Shown here: positions 44,872 through 56,130 of the stretch, in pieces
Numbering within the stretch: position 1 is the stretch's first letter
How the letters are laid out: every line of letters begins with the position of its first letter
Assembly (NCBI GenBank): GCA_030268105.1
Contig: BSDZ01000123.1
Span: forward strand, 1 to 64,000
From: Volvox africanus
Taxonomy: Eukaryota > Chlorophyta > Chlorophyceae > Chlamydomonadales > Volvocaceae
Length of the DNA: 64,000 nucleotides
Direction: 5' to 3'
Translations under genes and position numbers: made by a program
Notes under the pieces: generated by a model
Told to the model about the DNA's origin: nothing
Seen by the model: only the letters and a program-made list of their open reading frames with translations
Databases searched by the model: none

Positions 44872-47800
44872 GGGCTTGCCCGGGTTCCTGCGGAGGGGGC
44901 ACCACCTGGGATTTCTGAACTAACGCGTGGTCGGTGGTCATCCTTACGGCCAGCCGTTAAGGCATTGTTGCCTTGTGTACTTGGACACATCGAGCGAGTC
45001 ATTGCGCGACGCATCACGCTTGACGGACGCACGGGACTTCTCTGCTTCGACCCGTTGTGTAATTTGTTTACACCTCGCCGTCCCCTGTCGTCTATCGATC
45101 TGTCTAACCACGTGGTTTTGTTCATCCCCTCGTCTCTGCGTGAGATGTCGGAACAGTTGGCCATATACAGGAGATGTAGGCGTCAATATCCAGGCACTGC
45201 CGCATGTGTATTACTCCCTGCTTTCTGTCGGCGCAAGGCAGAGGCATCGTTAAGGGGTATGCGGCATGTCCACCGGTTCGAGCCGGGCACCGTTTTGTTT
45301 AATGGTGTGGATTGGGAGGGTACGCTGGCTCCGTGGCCATGCCTATCCTACTCGGTTGACGTTTGGTACGAAGCTCCTGATGGGGGTGCCGTTGGTTACG
45401 GACCCGCCTTAAGTGCACTGACGTTGTCTGCTGGGCAGTCGCTCGTAGATAACCGTGTCCCTGTGGTTCAGATCGGTTTGAATGGCCGTACTCTGAAGGC
45501 ACTTGTTGACACCGGTGCCAGCGACGACTTCATCTCTGTCGCAGAGGTGAACGCGCTGGGGTTGTCCCCAGAGTCGTCTGATTGTCCACAGGTTACCCTT
45601 GCTGACGGGGGTAAGCATCCCATCGTGGGCAGGATTACCCTTAGCCTATCGATAGGCCCTTTGCGTGTTGTGACCCGGCCGTACGTGCTGCAGGGCTTAG
45701 CAGAGACTGCACCGTACATAATGGGGTCGTCGACATTACGACAGTACCGCGCGCGCATCGACATGGAGACCGCAACCCTGCATATGTGCAAGGGTACTCT
45801 GTCGATTAAGGTACCTTTCCTGTCGTTCGAACATGTCACACCAAAGGAGGGCGAAACTGAGGCGGTGCCTATGGTTAATTTCGCTGTGACCGCAATGGCC
45901 GCGCGAATCGAACCAGAGCGAGTCGGGCGTAAGGAGGCCGTCCGTTTGTTACGGAAGGGTGCCCACGGACTGCTTTTAAGGCCGCGGGTGAGCTGTTGTG
46001 TCACCACCGCGCAGATTTCTGCGGATCCTGAGGTTGAGGCCCTACTGTCGCAGTATGAGGACGTCTTTAAAGATATCCCTGGGCTACCACCTATGCGTCC
46101 TGTTGATCACACAATCCCTCTCATGCCTGGAGCGCAGCCTACGGCCCGGCCAATGTACAGGTTGAGTCCATTGGAGCTGGACGAGGTAAAGCGCCAGGTG
46201 ACGGATTTACTCGCGAAGGGTATGATACGCCCCAGCACATCCCCGTATTCTGCACCGATTTTGTTTGTCGGTAAGAAGGATGGGACCTTGCGCATGTGCA
46301 TTGATTACCGGGGGTTAAATGCGAATACAGTGAAAAATCGCTACCCTTTGCCACGCGTTGACGACCTGTTGGATAAGCTGAAGGGCTCGGCTTATTTTTC
46401 CTCAATTGACTTACAACAGGGCTACAATCAGATCCGCATCGCTGCCTCTGATATCCCGAAAACCGCTTTTCGGACGCCCTTCGGTCACTTTGAGTATACG
46501 GTCCTATCGTTTGGTTTGACTAATGCCCCTGCGACGTTTCAGGCGGTTATGGACCGAATGTTTAGGCCGTTTATCGACAGGTTCGTTGTTTGCTACCTGG
46601 ATGACATCTTGGTATATTCTAAGACGCGCGAGGAGCACTTGGAGCATCTGCGGCTCGTGCTCGACGTTATGAGGCGGGAGCAATTGTTTGCTAAACGCGC
46701 CAAATGCTTTTGGGCGCAGCCTCAGGTGGAATATTTGGGCCACATTGTGTCGGCCACCGGTGTGAAGATGGACCCGCGGAAGGTCGCCGTGGTTCGCGAT
46801 TGGCCCGCGCCTCAGAACCTCACGGAGCTGCGTAAGTTCCTTGGCTTGACCAATTATTTCCGAAAGTTCATTGAAAAATATTCCATCATTGCGGCCCCGC
46901 TTACTAACTTAACTCGCAAAGGCGTTTTCGTTTCGCTCGAGTCATGGACGCCGCAATGCCAGCGGGCATTCGAAGAGCTCAAACGAATTATTGCCGAAGA
47001 TGTCACCCTTGCATTCCCTGATTACTCGTTGCCATTTCGCGTTGAGGTAGTGTCTGATGCCTCAATATTTGGAAGCGGCGCTGTATTGTTACAGGAAGGG
47101 CGACCGATCGCCTTCACGAGTAAGAAATTTTCTGGTGCGGAGATTCGCTACACCACCGGGGAACAGGAGCTTCTGGCCGTGCTGCATGCTTTAAAGGAAT
47201 GGCGCTGTTACCTCGAGGGACGCCCGTTTACTTTAAAGACTGACCACAAGCCCCTAACGTTTTTGCAAAGCGTTCCGACGTTGAACCGCCGTCAAGCTAG
47301 GTGGATGGAATATCTAGCTAGGTTCAACTGCACCTGGGAGTATATTTCTGGTAAATTGAATATTGCCGATGCTCTCAGTCGACATCCGTCGCTACACGCT
47401 GCAATTTTGGCAGCGCCCGTCGTGCGGCCGCGTAGCGAGGAGGTTCCGATCGCGACGGACCTCGCGGAGCGGTTGAAGGTTGCCTACAACGTAGACGCCT
47501 GGTTCGCGGACCCGGCTAATGTAGAAAACCTTCGCAAGCAGAATGGCCTTTGGCTACGGACGGAGGGTGCAGCTACGCAAATCGTCGTTCCGAACGACGA
47601 CGCGCTACGCTACGACATCCTTGCGAGGTTCCACGAGGACCCGTTAGCAGGACACCCTGGTAGCAAGCGATTGGTCGAGTTGGTGCAACGTTCCTTTTGG
47701 TGGCCTCGTTTGGCTAAGGATGCGGCAAACTTCGTCCAGACATGCAGTCTGTGCCAGCGCAATAAGGCTTTGTCCGGTAAGGGCCATGGGTTGTTGCAAC

Positions 47801-48933
47801 CGTTGCCTGTCCCGGATGCGCCTTGGGAAAGTGTTTCCATGGACTTCGTAGTCGCGCTGCCCAAAACTGAGGGGGGATACGATGCGGTGTTCGTAATGGT
47901 CGATCGTCTGACTAAGATGGTCCACCTAGCACCATGCACATCATCCTGCACGGCTGAGCAAACCGCACGTTTGTTTTTCGATAATGTGGTTCGGTTACAC
48001 GGGGTTCCCAAAAATGTGATCTCGGACCGCGGTGGACAGTTCACGTCTAAGTTTTGGGAAGCGCTCTGCAAACTAGTTGGCATGCGCGCCAACCTGAGCA
48101 CAGCGTATCACCCGCAGACTGATGGTCAAACCGAACGCACAAACCGCACGTTGGGTGATATGTTGCGCAATTATGCTGGTCGCACACCACTTGTTTGGGA
48201 TACATATTTGACTGCGGCAGAATTCGCGCTTAACAATGCTGTTAACCGCTCTACAGGCAAAAGTCCGTTCTTTCTTAACTACGGGTTTCATCCCGCGCTA
48301 CCCGTGTGGCGTGAGTTGGAAGTGAACGTGCCTGCTGCTAAACTTTTTGCCAAGTCGTTTATGTCCCGAATCACAGACGCGAAGTCGTGTTTGGACGCGG
48401 CGCAGCAACGAACGACAGAATACTACAACAAATCCAAGCAGGATGTGACGTTTTCGGAAGGGCAACTCGTGTTGCTAAGCACCAAGAACTTGCGTTCCTT
48501 GGCCGACGGATCCCGAAAACTCTTACCCCGCTGGATTGGCCCGTATCCTGTCGTGCGCATGGTTGGGAATGTGGCTGTGGAGCTTGCATTGCCCACTGAT
48601 ATGACCATTCACCCCACGTTTCACGTATCGCTTGTTCGTCCGTATCGTGGTACGGAACCCGTCCCTGAGCCTGCTAACGCCCCCGCAGCGATTGAACCAG
48701 TTCCCGAGACCTGGATCGCTGGTAAACAGAAGTTTTACGATGTGGAGCGGGTGTTAGATTATCGCGCGCGTCGTGTGGGCCGACACCGACGTAAGCGAAC
48801 AGTACACGAGTACTTGGTTAAGTGGACAGGGTATACCGACGAGCACAACTCATGGGAACCGGCACGCAACTTCTCACAGGACATGAAACCCCTGCTCGAA
48901 GAAGCCCGCAAACGTGTCACACAAGCCCAATGA
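44872..48933 (+). CDS. pol: Pol polyprotein of A3 (read-through frame)
   Basis: 1353 codons, open from directly after the gag UAG to TGA. No ATG starts the frame before the conserved domains, so expression by UAG read-through is likely. In order: pre-protease domain (about residues 20-150 after the stop; [35 protein letters not shown]), aspartic protease DTGASDDFI, reverse transcriptase ([39 protein letters not shown]), RNase H ([33 protein letters not shown]), integrase with HHCC finger (HPGSKRL to SLCQRNKAL) and DDE core ([34 protein letters not shown]), and a C-terminal chromodomain ([30 protein letters not shown]). Chromodomains direct chromoviruses to modified histones. Confidence 0.95.
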   Translation, partial: GLARVPAEGAPPGISELTRGRWSSLRPAVKALLPCVLGHIERVIARRITLDGRTGLLCFDPLCNLFTPRRPLSSIDLSNHVVLFIPSSLREMSEQLAIYRRCRRQYPGTAACVLLPAFCRRKAEASLRGMRHVHRFEPGTVLFNGVDWEGTLAPWPCLSYSVDVWYEAPDGGAVGYGPALSALTLSAGQSLVDNRVPVVQIGLNGRTLKALVDTGASDDFISVAEVNALGLSPESSDCPQVTLADGGKHPIVGRITLSLSIGPLRVVTRPYVLQGLAETAPYIMGSSTLRQYRARIDMETATLHMCKGTLSIKVPFLSFEHVTPKEGETEAVPMVNFAVTAMAARIEPERVGRKEAVRLLRKGAHGLLLRPRVSCCVTTAQISADPEVEALLSQYEDVFKDIPGLPPMRPVDHTIPLMPGAQPTARPMYRLSPLELDEVKRQVTDLLAKGMIRPSTSPYSAPILFVGKKDGTLRMCIDYRGLNANTVKNRYPLPRVDDLLDKLKGSAYFSSIDLQQGYNQIRIAASDIPKTAFRTPFGHFEYTVLSFGLTNAPATFQAVMDRMFRPFIDRFVVCYLDDILVYSKTREEHLEHLRLVLDVMRREQLFAKRAKCFWAQPQVEYLGHIVSATGVKMDPRKVAVVRDWPAPQNLTELRKFLGLTNYFRKFIEKYSIIAAPLTNLTRKGVFVSLESWTPQCQRAFEELKRIIAEDVTLAFPDYSLPFRVEVVSDASIFGSGAVLLQEGRPIAFTSKKFSGAEIRYTTGEQELLAVLHALKEWRCYLEGRPFTLKTDHKPLTFLQSVPTLNRRQARWMEYLARFNCTWEYISGKLNIADALSRHPSLHAAILAAPVVRPRSEEVPIATDLAERLKVAYNVDAWFADPANVENLRKQNGLWLRTEGAATQIVVPNDDALRYDILARFHEDPLAGHPGSKRLVELVQRSFWWPRLAKDAANFVQTCSLCQRNKALSGKGHGLLQPLPVPDAPWESVSMDFVVALPKTEGGYDAVFVMVDRLTKMVHLAPCTSSCTAEQTARLFFDNVVRLHGVPKNVISDRGGQFTSKFWEALCKLVGMRANLSTAYHPQTDGQTERTNRTLGDMLRNYAGRTPLVWDTYLTAAEFALNNAVNRSTGKSPFFLNYGFHPALPVWRELEVNVPAAKLFAKSFMSRITDAKSCLDAAQQRTTEYYNKSKQDVTFSEGQLVLLSTKNLRSLADGSRKLLPRWIGPYPVVRMVGNVAVELALPTDMTIHPTFHVSLVRPYRGTEPVPEPANAPAAIEPVPETWIAGKQKFYDVERVLDYRARRVGRHRRKRTVHEYLVKWTGYTDEHNSWEPARNFSQDMKPLLEEARKRVTQAQ

Positions 48934-48955
48934 CCCCTGCAGTCGATGCTGTATG

Positions 48956-48975
48956 ATGCAGCGAGGACGCTGCAT
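48956..48975 (+). promoter_or_regulatory. Conserved hairpin between pol stop and PPT
   Basis: ATGCAGCG, loop AGGA, CGCTGCAT: an 8-bp perfect stem ending 2 nt before the polypurine tract. The same hairpin stands at the same place in A2, A5, B2, B3, B5 (62281-62300) and D. Confidence 0.7.
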
Positions 48976-48977
48976 AC

Positions 48978-48988
48978 GGGAGGGGGGA
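48978..48988 (+). other. Polypurine tract of A3
   Basis: GGGAGGGGGGA followed by TAAT and the 3' LTR at 48993. This is the expected primer site for plus-strand DNA. Confidence 0.85.
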
Positions 48989-48992
48989 TAAT

Positions 48993-49797
48993 TGTTGTGC
49001 TACGGTTGTCGACGCGAACCTACGAGGCGAAGTGCTTTTGTGATGAACGCATTGCATATGAATGAATCTGCATGATATAAATGTATTCGCATACATTTAT
49101 ATATGCATCTGGCATGTTGTCATTATCCATCGCGACATCGCATCATGGCAAATCCGCCTAGCATGCATGAATAACCGAAGCATTGAAGTGCGCATTATGC
49201 TCGTGCTACAAAACGATAAGTAATATTATCTGATATAATATTACTTCATTTAAGCACACGTTGAGAGCGCCGCACTCGTCGCGATACATGCCCCGCAACC
49301 GGATATCGTTATCCGGACCCTTGCATCATGCGAATGCCGGAAAGGCTTACACGTTGTTATGCGTAGACATCGCCTAGACGCAGTAGGGTTGTCACATCTA
49401 GGATCGGCCTCCTAATGTGAATCGTACGGCATTGCGATGCTGCGAGTATAACAGATGCGAGGACGGCTAAGCTAGACAAGACATTCGATACCGGAGAACA
49501 CTTGTGTGTTCTACATTACTATTACTATACGATATTCTACTTAGCCCGAGCTAAAGCCTGAACTTCGCTAATCACCGCCGCGTGATGATTGCTTGCTTCC
49601 GGCGCTGACGGCGATTTCTTCCATTGCATCATTCCGACCTGTAAGACCGTAAGTTATATCTCTCTTCGTCTTGAAGTCTTCCGCTGTCTCTGTTTGCTCT
49701 CGCTTGCCTTGCTGTACTTGCAAGTGCTCGCGCATCGGTGTCGATAGTCTCCAGACGTGCAGATACTCATGAGCAAACGCGAACGAGAGGTACAACA
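48993..49797 (+). repeat. Family A 3' LTR of A3
   Basis: 805 bp. It lacks 20 bp present in the 5' LTR between GCTACGGTT and GTCGACGCG, removing one arm of a small palindrome, and otherwise is almost identical. Confidence 0.95.
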
Positions 49798-49802
49798 GTG
49801 TC

Positions 49803-52102
49803 AGCCTACAAAGGCCCAATTGAAAGATGACCGTCGGCTGTCCAATCTTTGACACGACCTGTAGATACCTCAGGATACTACAGGGACATCATGAAAGATG
49901 TTCACATGTCCTTGCAGCAAGGCTTCGATCTCAGGATCCACAGAAGTCTGCACGGTGGTGGCATTGCAAATGCAACCAAGGCCTAACAAGCAGTCCATGG
50001 GCACCCTGTCGTGGCATACGAACAGCTCCCTCACGCATGACTGGCTTGGGTTCAGTTTGCGCGCCCAGTGCGGTCGCAGCAAAGTTAATCGACTGTGGGG
50101 GCATCCCACGGCATTCACCTCTGCATAATAGGTGAAGTCGTCTATGGCACGGCAAGTGCCTTCAGTGTACGGCCAGCAAGACCAACCTGAATAACTGGGA
50201 CACAATTACATATTGGAACCGACTTTGCGGACAACAGCGGAACTCCCAGGGCGGGCTGAAAGCTAGCAAAGCCCTCAGCAGGAGGTTCCTACCAAACGTC
50301 AGTAGAATAGGACAGTCCGGGCAACGGAACTGGCATTCCCTCCATATCCACACCATCAAACAGCACGGTGCCCGGTGCGAACCAGGAGACACACTGCACA
50401 CCCTTTAGCAGAGCCTCAGCCTTGTGCTGGATATAGGCAGGGAACAAAACACATGCAGTGGTGTCTGGATATTGACATGTACTCCTGTACAAAGTAAGCT
50501 GTACAAACAGCTCACATAGAGATGAGGGGATGAACATAACGGCACTTTTCAAGGACCAGAAGACAACAATGTCTTCATAGCGGGTCATACAAACGACCAC
50601 CAACTACACGTTTGTTCAACATTCTGGGTGGAATCAACTCCACATCAATCCGGGCAATCCCCTACCTTAGCCGCATGGCCTAAGGCTGTAACAACAGACA
50701 CCCCTTCGTGAGGTAGTCCACCGCACATCTCCAGCAAAGGGTGGCCATCCTCCGACGCACAAGCTCGGATTGTATGCACTCCCATTTTGCCAGTCATAGG
50801 TCCTGCATTTGCATGGCAGACACATGAGGCACAGCTTTCAATGCATTTTGTCCAGCTAAAATACGTATCTCAGCTCTCAGGACAAATGTCACCAAGTCCA
50901 CATACGACTGGACTCTTATTCCCATCAAGTTAGTGGCACATTGTCAAGCAAAAGACCACGACAGATCTCACTGAAACCAGAAGATACAAAGAGCCTCAGA
51001 ACGTGATGGATACGCGGGTACCATTTCATTTGAGCGCATGCTATACAAGCCCGAGGCTAATGTACGGTGTGCCTCCATATCACGTGGCTAAACTTCTGGG
51101 GCAAGGCGTGCAAGCAAGGCAGCAACCAACTCACCAAATGTGAAGTTTTCCCGTGCAGTGGCCCATTGGTCTTACCATGTCTTCGCCACACCTTCAAAGG
51201 AAACTTCTGACGAAGAGACATCGCATGGTGTCATGTCCACACCACGGCACAACTGCAGGTACTTCCTAACATCACGTAGATAGGTGCGAGTTGCAATTGC
51301 GGTGTCACGCCCAACATTCATATCATGCAAGGTAAACAATTTCGGTGCCGGGATATTAAACCTCTTCACCTCATTACCGTCGGTGTGGTCTTGCATTTGA
51401 GGTGACAGCAAATCCCGTTGATCAGCAGTTTCATCTGTAACCGTTATGGCTGCCGAACGTGGCGTAGTAAGATGGATAGGGGCCTGAAACACAAGAGAAT
51501 CTTGAGCAGCAATCGTGTCAATAGTCTCAAGATCTCTATCAAACATTCTATGAATGGCACCCGGCTCGGGTTGACATGCCAAGCCTACGAACGACAGGTT
51601 GTCACGTCCCGCCATCATGGAACGTTGACCAATATATTCAAATTGTATGACAATAAACGATGCACATAATTCTAAAGCAAGTGTGCAAGTGATTCACATG
51701 AATCCGGCACAAGAGTACAAGCAATTCGGTCAGCGCACCGACAATACTCTTGCAGACTTCGAGTAGATATAGCAGATAAGTACTCAGTTGATCCCTGTAG
51801 TCCGTGCGATCAAAGCCTCCAGCTGATTAGAACGCAAGTTGTAACCAGGAGTGACCGCAGGCAATGCCGGACCACTAGTTTTATCTGCAACTCAGAGCGA
51901 AGGCTCACACCACAATTGCAGTAAACTATAAAGGGACAAAAGCAATCAGAACTCAGAAGCAACGGTGTCTAACACAACGCAGTCAAGTCCTTCTGCAATC
52001 ATAGGCTACGTCGTCCATCGTCGACGCTCACCATAGCGAGAACTTACTTCCGATCAAACACCATGAGACAGTCAGGCAACGAACCTGTCTCAATACCAAA
52101 TT
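49803..52102 (-). pseudogene. 5' part of B3 internal region: gag and protease-region remnants
   Basis: On the minus strand from the PBS: leader, decayed gag (51618 to about 51172: MMAGRDNLSFVGLACQPEPG, FTLHDMNV, YLRDVRKYLQL), a stretch with pieces of the Gag C-terminus, pre-protease remnant (IPSSLCELFVQLTLYRS; CVLFPAY, about 50289-50603), one copy of the protease segment (about 50090-50200; EVNAVGCPHS) and DPEIEALLQGHVNIFHDVP. There are many stops and frameshifts. Confidence 0.8.
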
Positions 52103-52916
52103 TGTTGTATCCTTCCTTCTTCAATCATGCACTGAATCTGCACGTCTGAGTGTTAACTACACGTGCATGGTGCTTACGAACAGCAAGACACTTCAGTGCG
52201 AGCAACATGACAGCGGAAGACTTAAAGATAAGGAAAGATTCAACTTACAATAGTCTTCAGTTGCAAATTAGAAGTCTGCCGTCAGACCCCGCGGGCAATG
52301 TTCATCATCCGGCTGAAGATGCTATGCTAGAATAGCTCAGGCCAAATATAAATGCATAAAACGTATGTATGCGAATTAGGTAGAGTTAAGTACGCGAGTA
52401 CTTAGTCCAAAGTAGCACGAGCCAACTTCGGTCTCTAGGCGGCCGTCCTTGCACCTATCACGTCGCGATACCGATGTGCAGTACAGGTCTCACTGGATTT
52501 CGATCTCGAGTGTGAGTACCTTCGTAGCACTGTTCTGAATATCACGTAAACCGTGATATTAATGAATGCAACGCATGCAATATGCGAAGGCCCGAATATC
52601 GATATTCGGTTGCCGACCCAACCATCGCGATCGTCGCATTCTTGCATACGCATATGGTTTATGACACAGATGAGGTAATAATATTCAAAGCATTATTACG
52701 CGGAACATTATACCAACGGATAGATCGCGCATAAGTTATCAGCATCAAGTCAAACATGTTGACCGACAGCGCGATGTCGTAGATGATAATGCGACATGCC
52801 TGATTAGCTAGATATACTCGAATATATCCTGCTAATATGATTATGTCATGCTTCATAATGCTCGAATATAATGCGGTCTACTTTGGTGCAAGTGGGGATC
52901 GAACCGGCGTACAACA
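52103..52916 (-). repeat. Family B 5' LTR of B3
   Basis: 814 bp. Plus strand starts TGTTGTATCCTTCC and ends GGCGTACAACA. The PBS complement (GAACCTGTCTCAATACCAAA) lies immediately left. Confidence 0.92.
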
Positions 52917-54330
52917 TGCAACAGGTTGTGCTGCAGGTACTGTTGTGTCAGCCTACAAAGGCCCAATCAAAAGATGACCGTCGGCGGTCCAATCTTTGAC
53001 ACTACCCGTAGATACCTCAGGATACTACAGGGACATCATGAAAGATGTTTACATGTCCTTGCAGCAAGGCTTCGATCTCAGGATCCACAGAAGTCTGCAC
53101 GGTGGTGGCATTGCAAATGCAACCAAGGCCTAACAAGCAGTCCATGGGCACCCTGTCGTGGCATACGAACAGCTCCCTCACGCATGACTGGCTTGGGTTC
53201 AGTTTGCGCACCCATTGCGGTCGCAGCAAAGTTAACCATAGGCACCGCCTCAGCTCTGCCCCCCTCTCGTGTGACATCTGGTACCCTTCGACAGAGTCCC
53301 CTTTGCATAAGGGTGGCAGACTGCAATGTCAAAGCACGCATGGTACTACAGTAATGTCAAAGACCCCAATATGTACGGCGCAGTGTCAGCAAGATTTTCA
53401 GCACGTATGGACGGGTCACAACACGCAGAGGACCTAGCAACAGGTTAAGGGTAATCCTGCCCAGCAACGGGACATTTACTCCCATACGCAAGAGTAACTG
53501 TACCCAATCCGACGACTGTGGGGGCATCCCACTGCATTCACCTCGGCTGATTAGGTGAAGTCGTCAATGGCACTGCAAGTGCCTTCGGCGTACGGCCAGC
53601 AAGACGGACATGAATAGCAGGGACACAATCCAACGACTGTGGGGGCATCCCACGGCATTCACCTCTGCATAATAGGTGAAGTCGTCTATGGCACGGCAAG
53701 TGCCTTCAGTGTACGGCCAGCAAGACCGACCTGAATAGTTAAGACAAAATCCGACGACTGTGGGGGCATCCCACGGCATTCACCTTCGCATGATAGGTGA
53801 AGTCGTCTATGGCACGGCAAGTGCCTTCAGTGTACGGCCAGCAAGACCGACCTGAATAGTTAAGACAAAATCCGACGACTGTGGGGGCATCCCACAGCAT
53901 TCACCTTCGCATGATAGGTGAAGTCGTCACTGGCACTGCAAGTGCCTTCAGTGTACGGCCAGCAAGACCGACCTGAATAGCTAGGACAACAGCGGAACTC
54001 CCAAAGTGGGCTGTAAACTAGCAAAGCCCTCAGCAGGAGGTTCATACCAAATGTCATCAAAATAGGGCAGTCCGGAAAACGGAACTGGCACTCCCTCCAT
54101 ATCCACACCATCAAACAGCACGGTGCCCGGTGCAAACCAGGAGACACGCTACATACCCTTTAGCAGAGCCTAAACCTTGTGCTGGCTATAGGCAGGGAGC
54201 GAAACACATGCAGCGGTGTCTGGATATTGACGTGTACTCCTGTACAAAGTAAGCTGTACAAACAGCTCACATAGAGATGAGGGGATGAACATAATGGCAC
54301 TTTTCAAGGACCAGAAGACAACAATGCCTT
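52917..54330 (-). mobile_element. Right part of non-autonomous element B2
   Basis: It continues B2 after the B3 insertion (TGCAACAGGTTGTGC). It contains the same sequence as the A3 insertion site in B3 but unoccupied (CTGTTGTGTCAGCC at about 52940). Then come post-protease remnants, a four-fold 121-bp tandem repeat, and a pre-protease remnant (CACTCCCTCC to GGGATGAACATAATGG). It is joined to B4 at about 54330; the 5' LTR is missing. Confidence 0.82.
53509..53991. repeat. 121-bp tandem repeat, 4 copies, in protease region of B2
   Basis: Units start at 53509, 53630, 53751 and 53872 with CC(G/A)ACGACTGTGGGGG and end around CCTGAATAG. Each unit covers the minus-strand equivalent of GRTLKAL...DDF...EVNALG, that is the protease active-site segment. 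121 is not a multiple of 3, so repeats change frame. B3 and other elements have one copy. Confidence 0.92.
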
Positions 54331-56130
54331 CAGGTGCACGAGCTCGAGGTGCTTCAGGTGCTCCTCGCGCGTTTTGGAATATATTAAAATATTGTCCAAA
54401 TAACAGACGACGAACCTGTCGATATACGGTCTGAACATGCGATCCATCACTGCTTGAAATGTGGCGGGCGCATTAGTAAGTCCAAACGACAAGACGGTGT
54501 ACTCGAAGTGACCAAAGGGGGTCCGGAAAGCGGTTTTCGGAATATCAGAGGCAGCAATGCGTATCTGATTATACCCTTGTTGAAGGTCAATCGAGGAAAA
54601 ATAAGCTGAGCCCTTCAGCTTATCGAGCAGGTCATCGACGCGCGGCAAAGGGTAGCGATTTTTAATCGTGGTCGCATTCAAGCCCCTATAATCAATGCAC
54701 ATGCGCAACGTCCCATCCTTCTTACCGACAAACAATATCGGCGCAGAATATGGCGATGTTCTGGGCCGAATCATACCCTTTGCGAGCAGATCCCCCACTT
54801 GCCACTTCACTTCATCTAGCTCCAACGGGCTTAACCTGTACATAGGTCGTGAAACGGGTTGTGCTCCAGGCACAAGAGGGATCGTATGGTCAACAGGTCG
54901 CATAGGTGGGAGCCCTGGGATGTCGCCAAAGACATCAGCATATTTATGCAGGAGGGCTTCGACCTCAAGATCCTTCACGGTGGACTGCACGGTGGTAGCA
55001 TTCAATTGCACCCGTGGCCTCACAAGCAACACATGGGCGCCTTTCCGTATCATCCGATCGGTTTCCTTGCGCCCAATTAGCTTGGGTTCTTGTTTTCCGC
55101 TGACGATCGCCGTCAAAGCGAAGTTAACCTCAGGCTCCGCAACAATTCCGCCCTCCTCTGGTGTGACATCTTGGTACGACAGGAAAGGTACCTTAGTCGA
55201 TAGGTTCCCTTTGCACAAACTAAGTGTGGTGGACTCCATATCGATGCGCGCGTGGTACTGCCGTAATGTCACGGCACCCAAAATGTACTGTGCCGTCTCC
55301 GAGAGACCTTGTAGCACATACGGCTGGGCCCTAACACGCAGAGGGCCTATCGATAGGCTCAGGGTGATCCTGCCCACGATGGGATGCTTACCCCCATCGG
55401 CGAGGGTAACCTGTGCACAATCAGACGACTGAGGGGTCAACCCCAAAGCATTCACCTCCTTTGCCGGGATGAAGTCATCGCTGGCGCTGGTATCCACGAG
55501 CGCCTTCATCAGTCAACCTCCGAGGCCGATTTCGATGATAGGGACACGATTTCCTGTCGGAGTCGATTCCGCAGAAAGTAGAAGTGACCCTATAGCAGGC
55601 TGGTACCTGGTAGAATCTAAAAGAGGGGCCTCAAACCAAACTTCAGCAGCATAATATAGTTTAGGCAGTACCGTCGGTTTACCCGTCACATCCACACCGT
55701 TAAACAAAGCGGTGCCCAACTCGAATCGGAGGACACATTGCATACCTTCCAGCAGGGACGCTACCTTGCGTTGACTATAGGAGGGAATTATTATGCAAGC
55801 TGCAGTGTCCGGATTTTGACAGCGGTATCTCTTATACCTGGCGAGCTGTTCGCATAACTCGCGAAAAGACGAAGGGATAAATGAAGTAACGTGACTGGAT
55901 AAATCAAGGGAAGAAAGAGGACAGCGCGGTGCAAACAAGTTACACAGCGAGTCAAAATGATTTAGTCCCGTGCGACCGTCGAGTGAGAAGCGTTGCCCGA
56001 TAGTGTGCTCGATTTGTCCAAAAACGGAAGGTAGAAGAGCCTTCACAGCCGGACGCAACGACGGCCAGCGGCCACATTCACTTCCTTCAATCCCGGGAGG
56101 AGTCCCTTCCTCCGCATCCCGGGCAACTTC
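54331..56130 (-). pseudogene. pol: Pol fragment of B4: pre-protease, protease, RT
   Basis: Same frame as gag across the TAG. The pre-protease domain is open (56058-55513; IPSSFRELCEQLARYKRYRC, CIIIPSY, FELGTALFNG). Then an in-frame TGA (arginine codon in relatives) at about 55511, then an open frame with [10 protein letters not shown], post-protease region, RT motifs [11 protein letters not shown] and [14 protein letters not shown], and [10 protein letters not shown] in place of YLDD. It is truncated at about 54330. The mutated YxDD and the nonsense codon mean it is inactive. Confidence 0.9.

Larger units (their letters stand above)
42345..49797 (+). mobile_element. Intact Ty3/gypsy chromodomain element A3
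   Basis: 7453 bp, flanked by GTGTC at 42340-42344 and 49798-49802. 5' LTR 42345-43169 (825 bp), 3' LTR 48993-49797 (805 bp). By eye the LTRs differ by one 20-bp deletion near the start of the 3' copy and about two substitutions. It contains PBS, spliced leader ORF, gag, same-frame pol after UAG, a hairpin, and PPT. All catalytic motifs are present. It is the only structurally complete element here and probably a recent insertion. Confidence 0.96.
41070..52916 (-). mobile_element. Non-autonomous B-family element B3, hosting A3
   Basis: 3' LTR 41070-41850 (781 bp), internal 41851-42344 and 49803-52102, 5' LTR 52103-52916 (814 bp). Target duplication TGCAA at 41065-41069 and 52917-52921. Without A3 it is about 4.4 kb. 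It carries PBS, gag remnant, protease-region remnant, an RT start fused to integrase C-terminus, chromodomain and PPT. The LTRs are closely similar by eye except for about 33 bp missing from the 3' LTR near 41450. Confidence 0.9.

Noticed and set aside
44965..44967. TTG as the start codon of A3 pol
   Set aside because: The frame is already open from the gag UAG at 44871, and relatives lack a conserved start there; read-through explains it better.
53509..53991. Regular repeats that could suggest a CRISPR-like array
   Set aside because: The 121-bp units are contiguous, without spacers, and are a duplicated retroelement protease segment.
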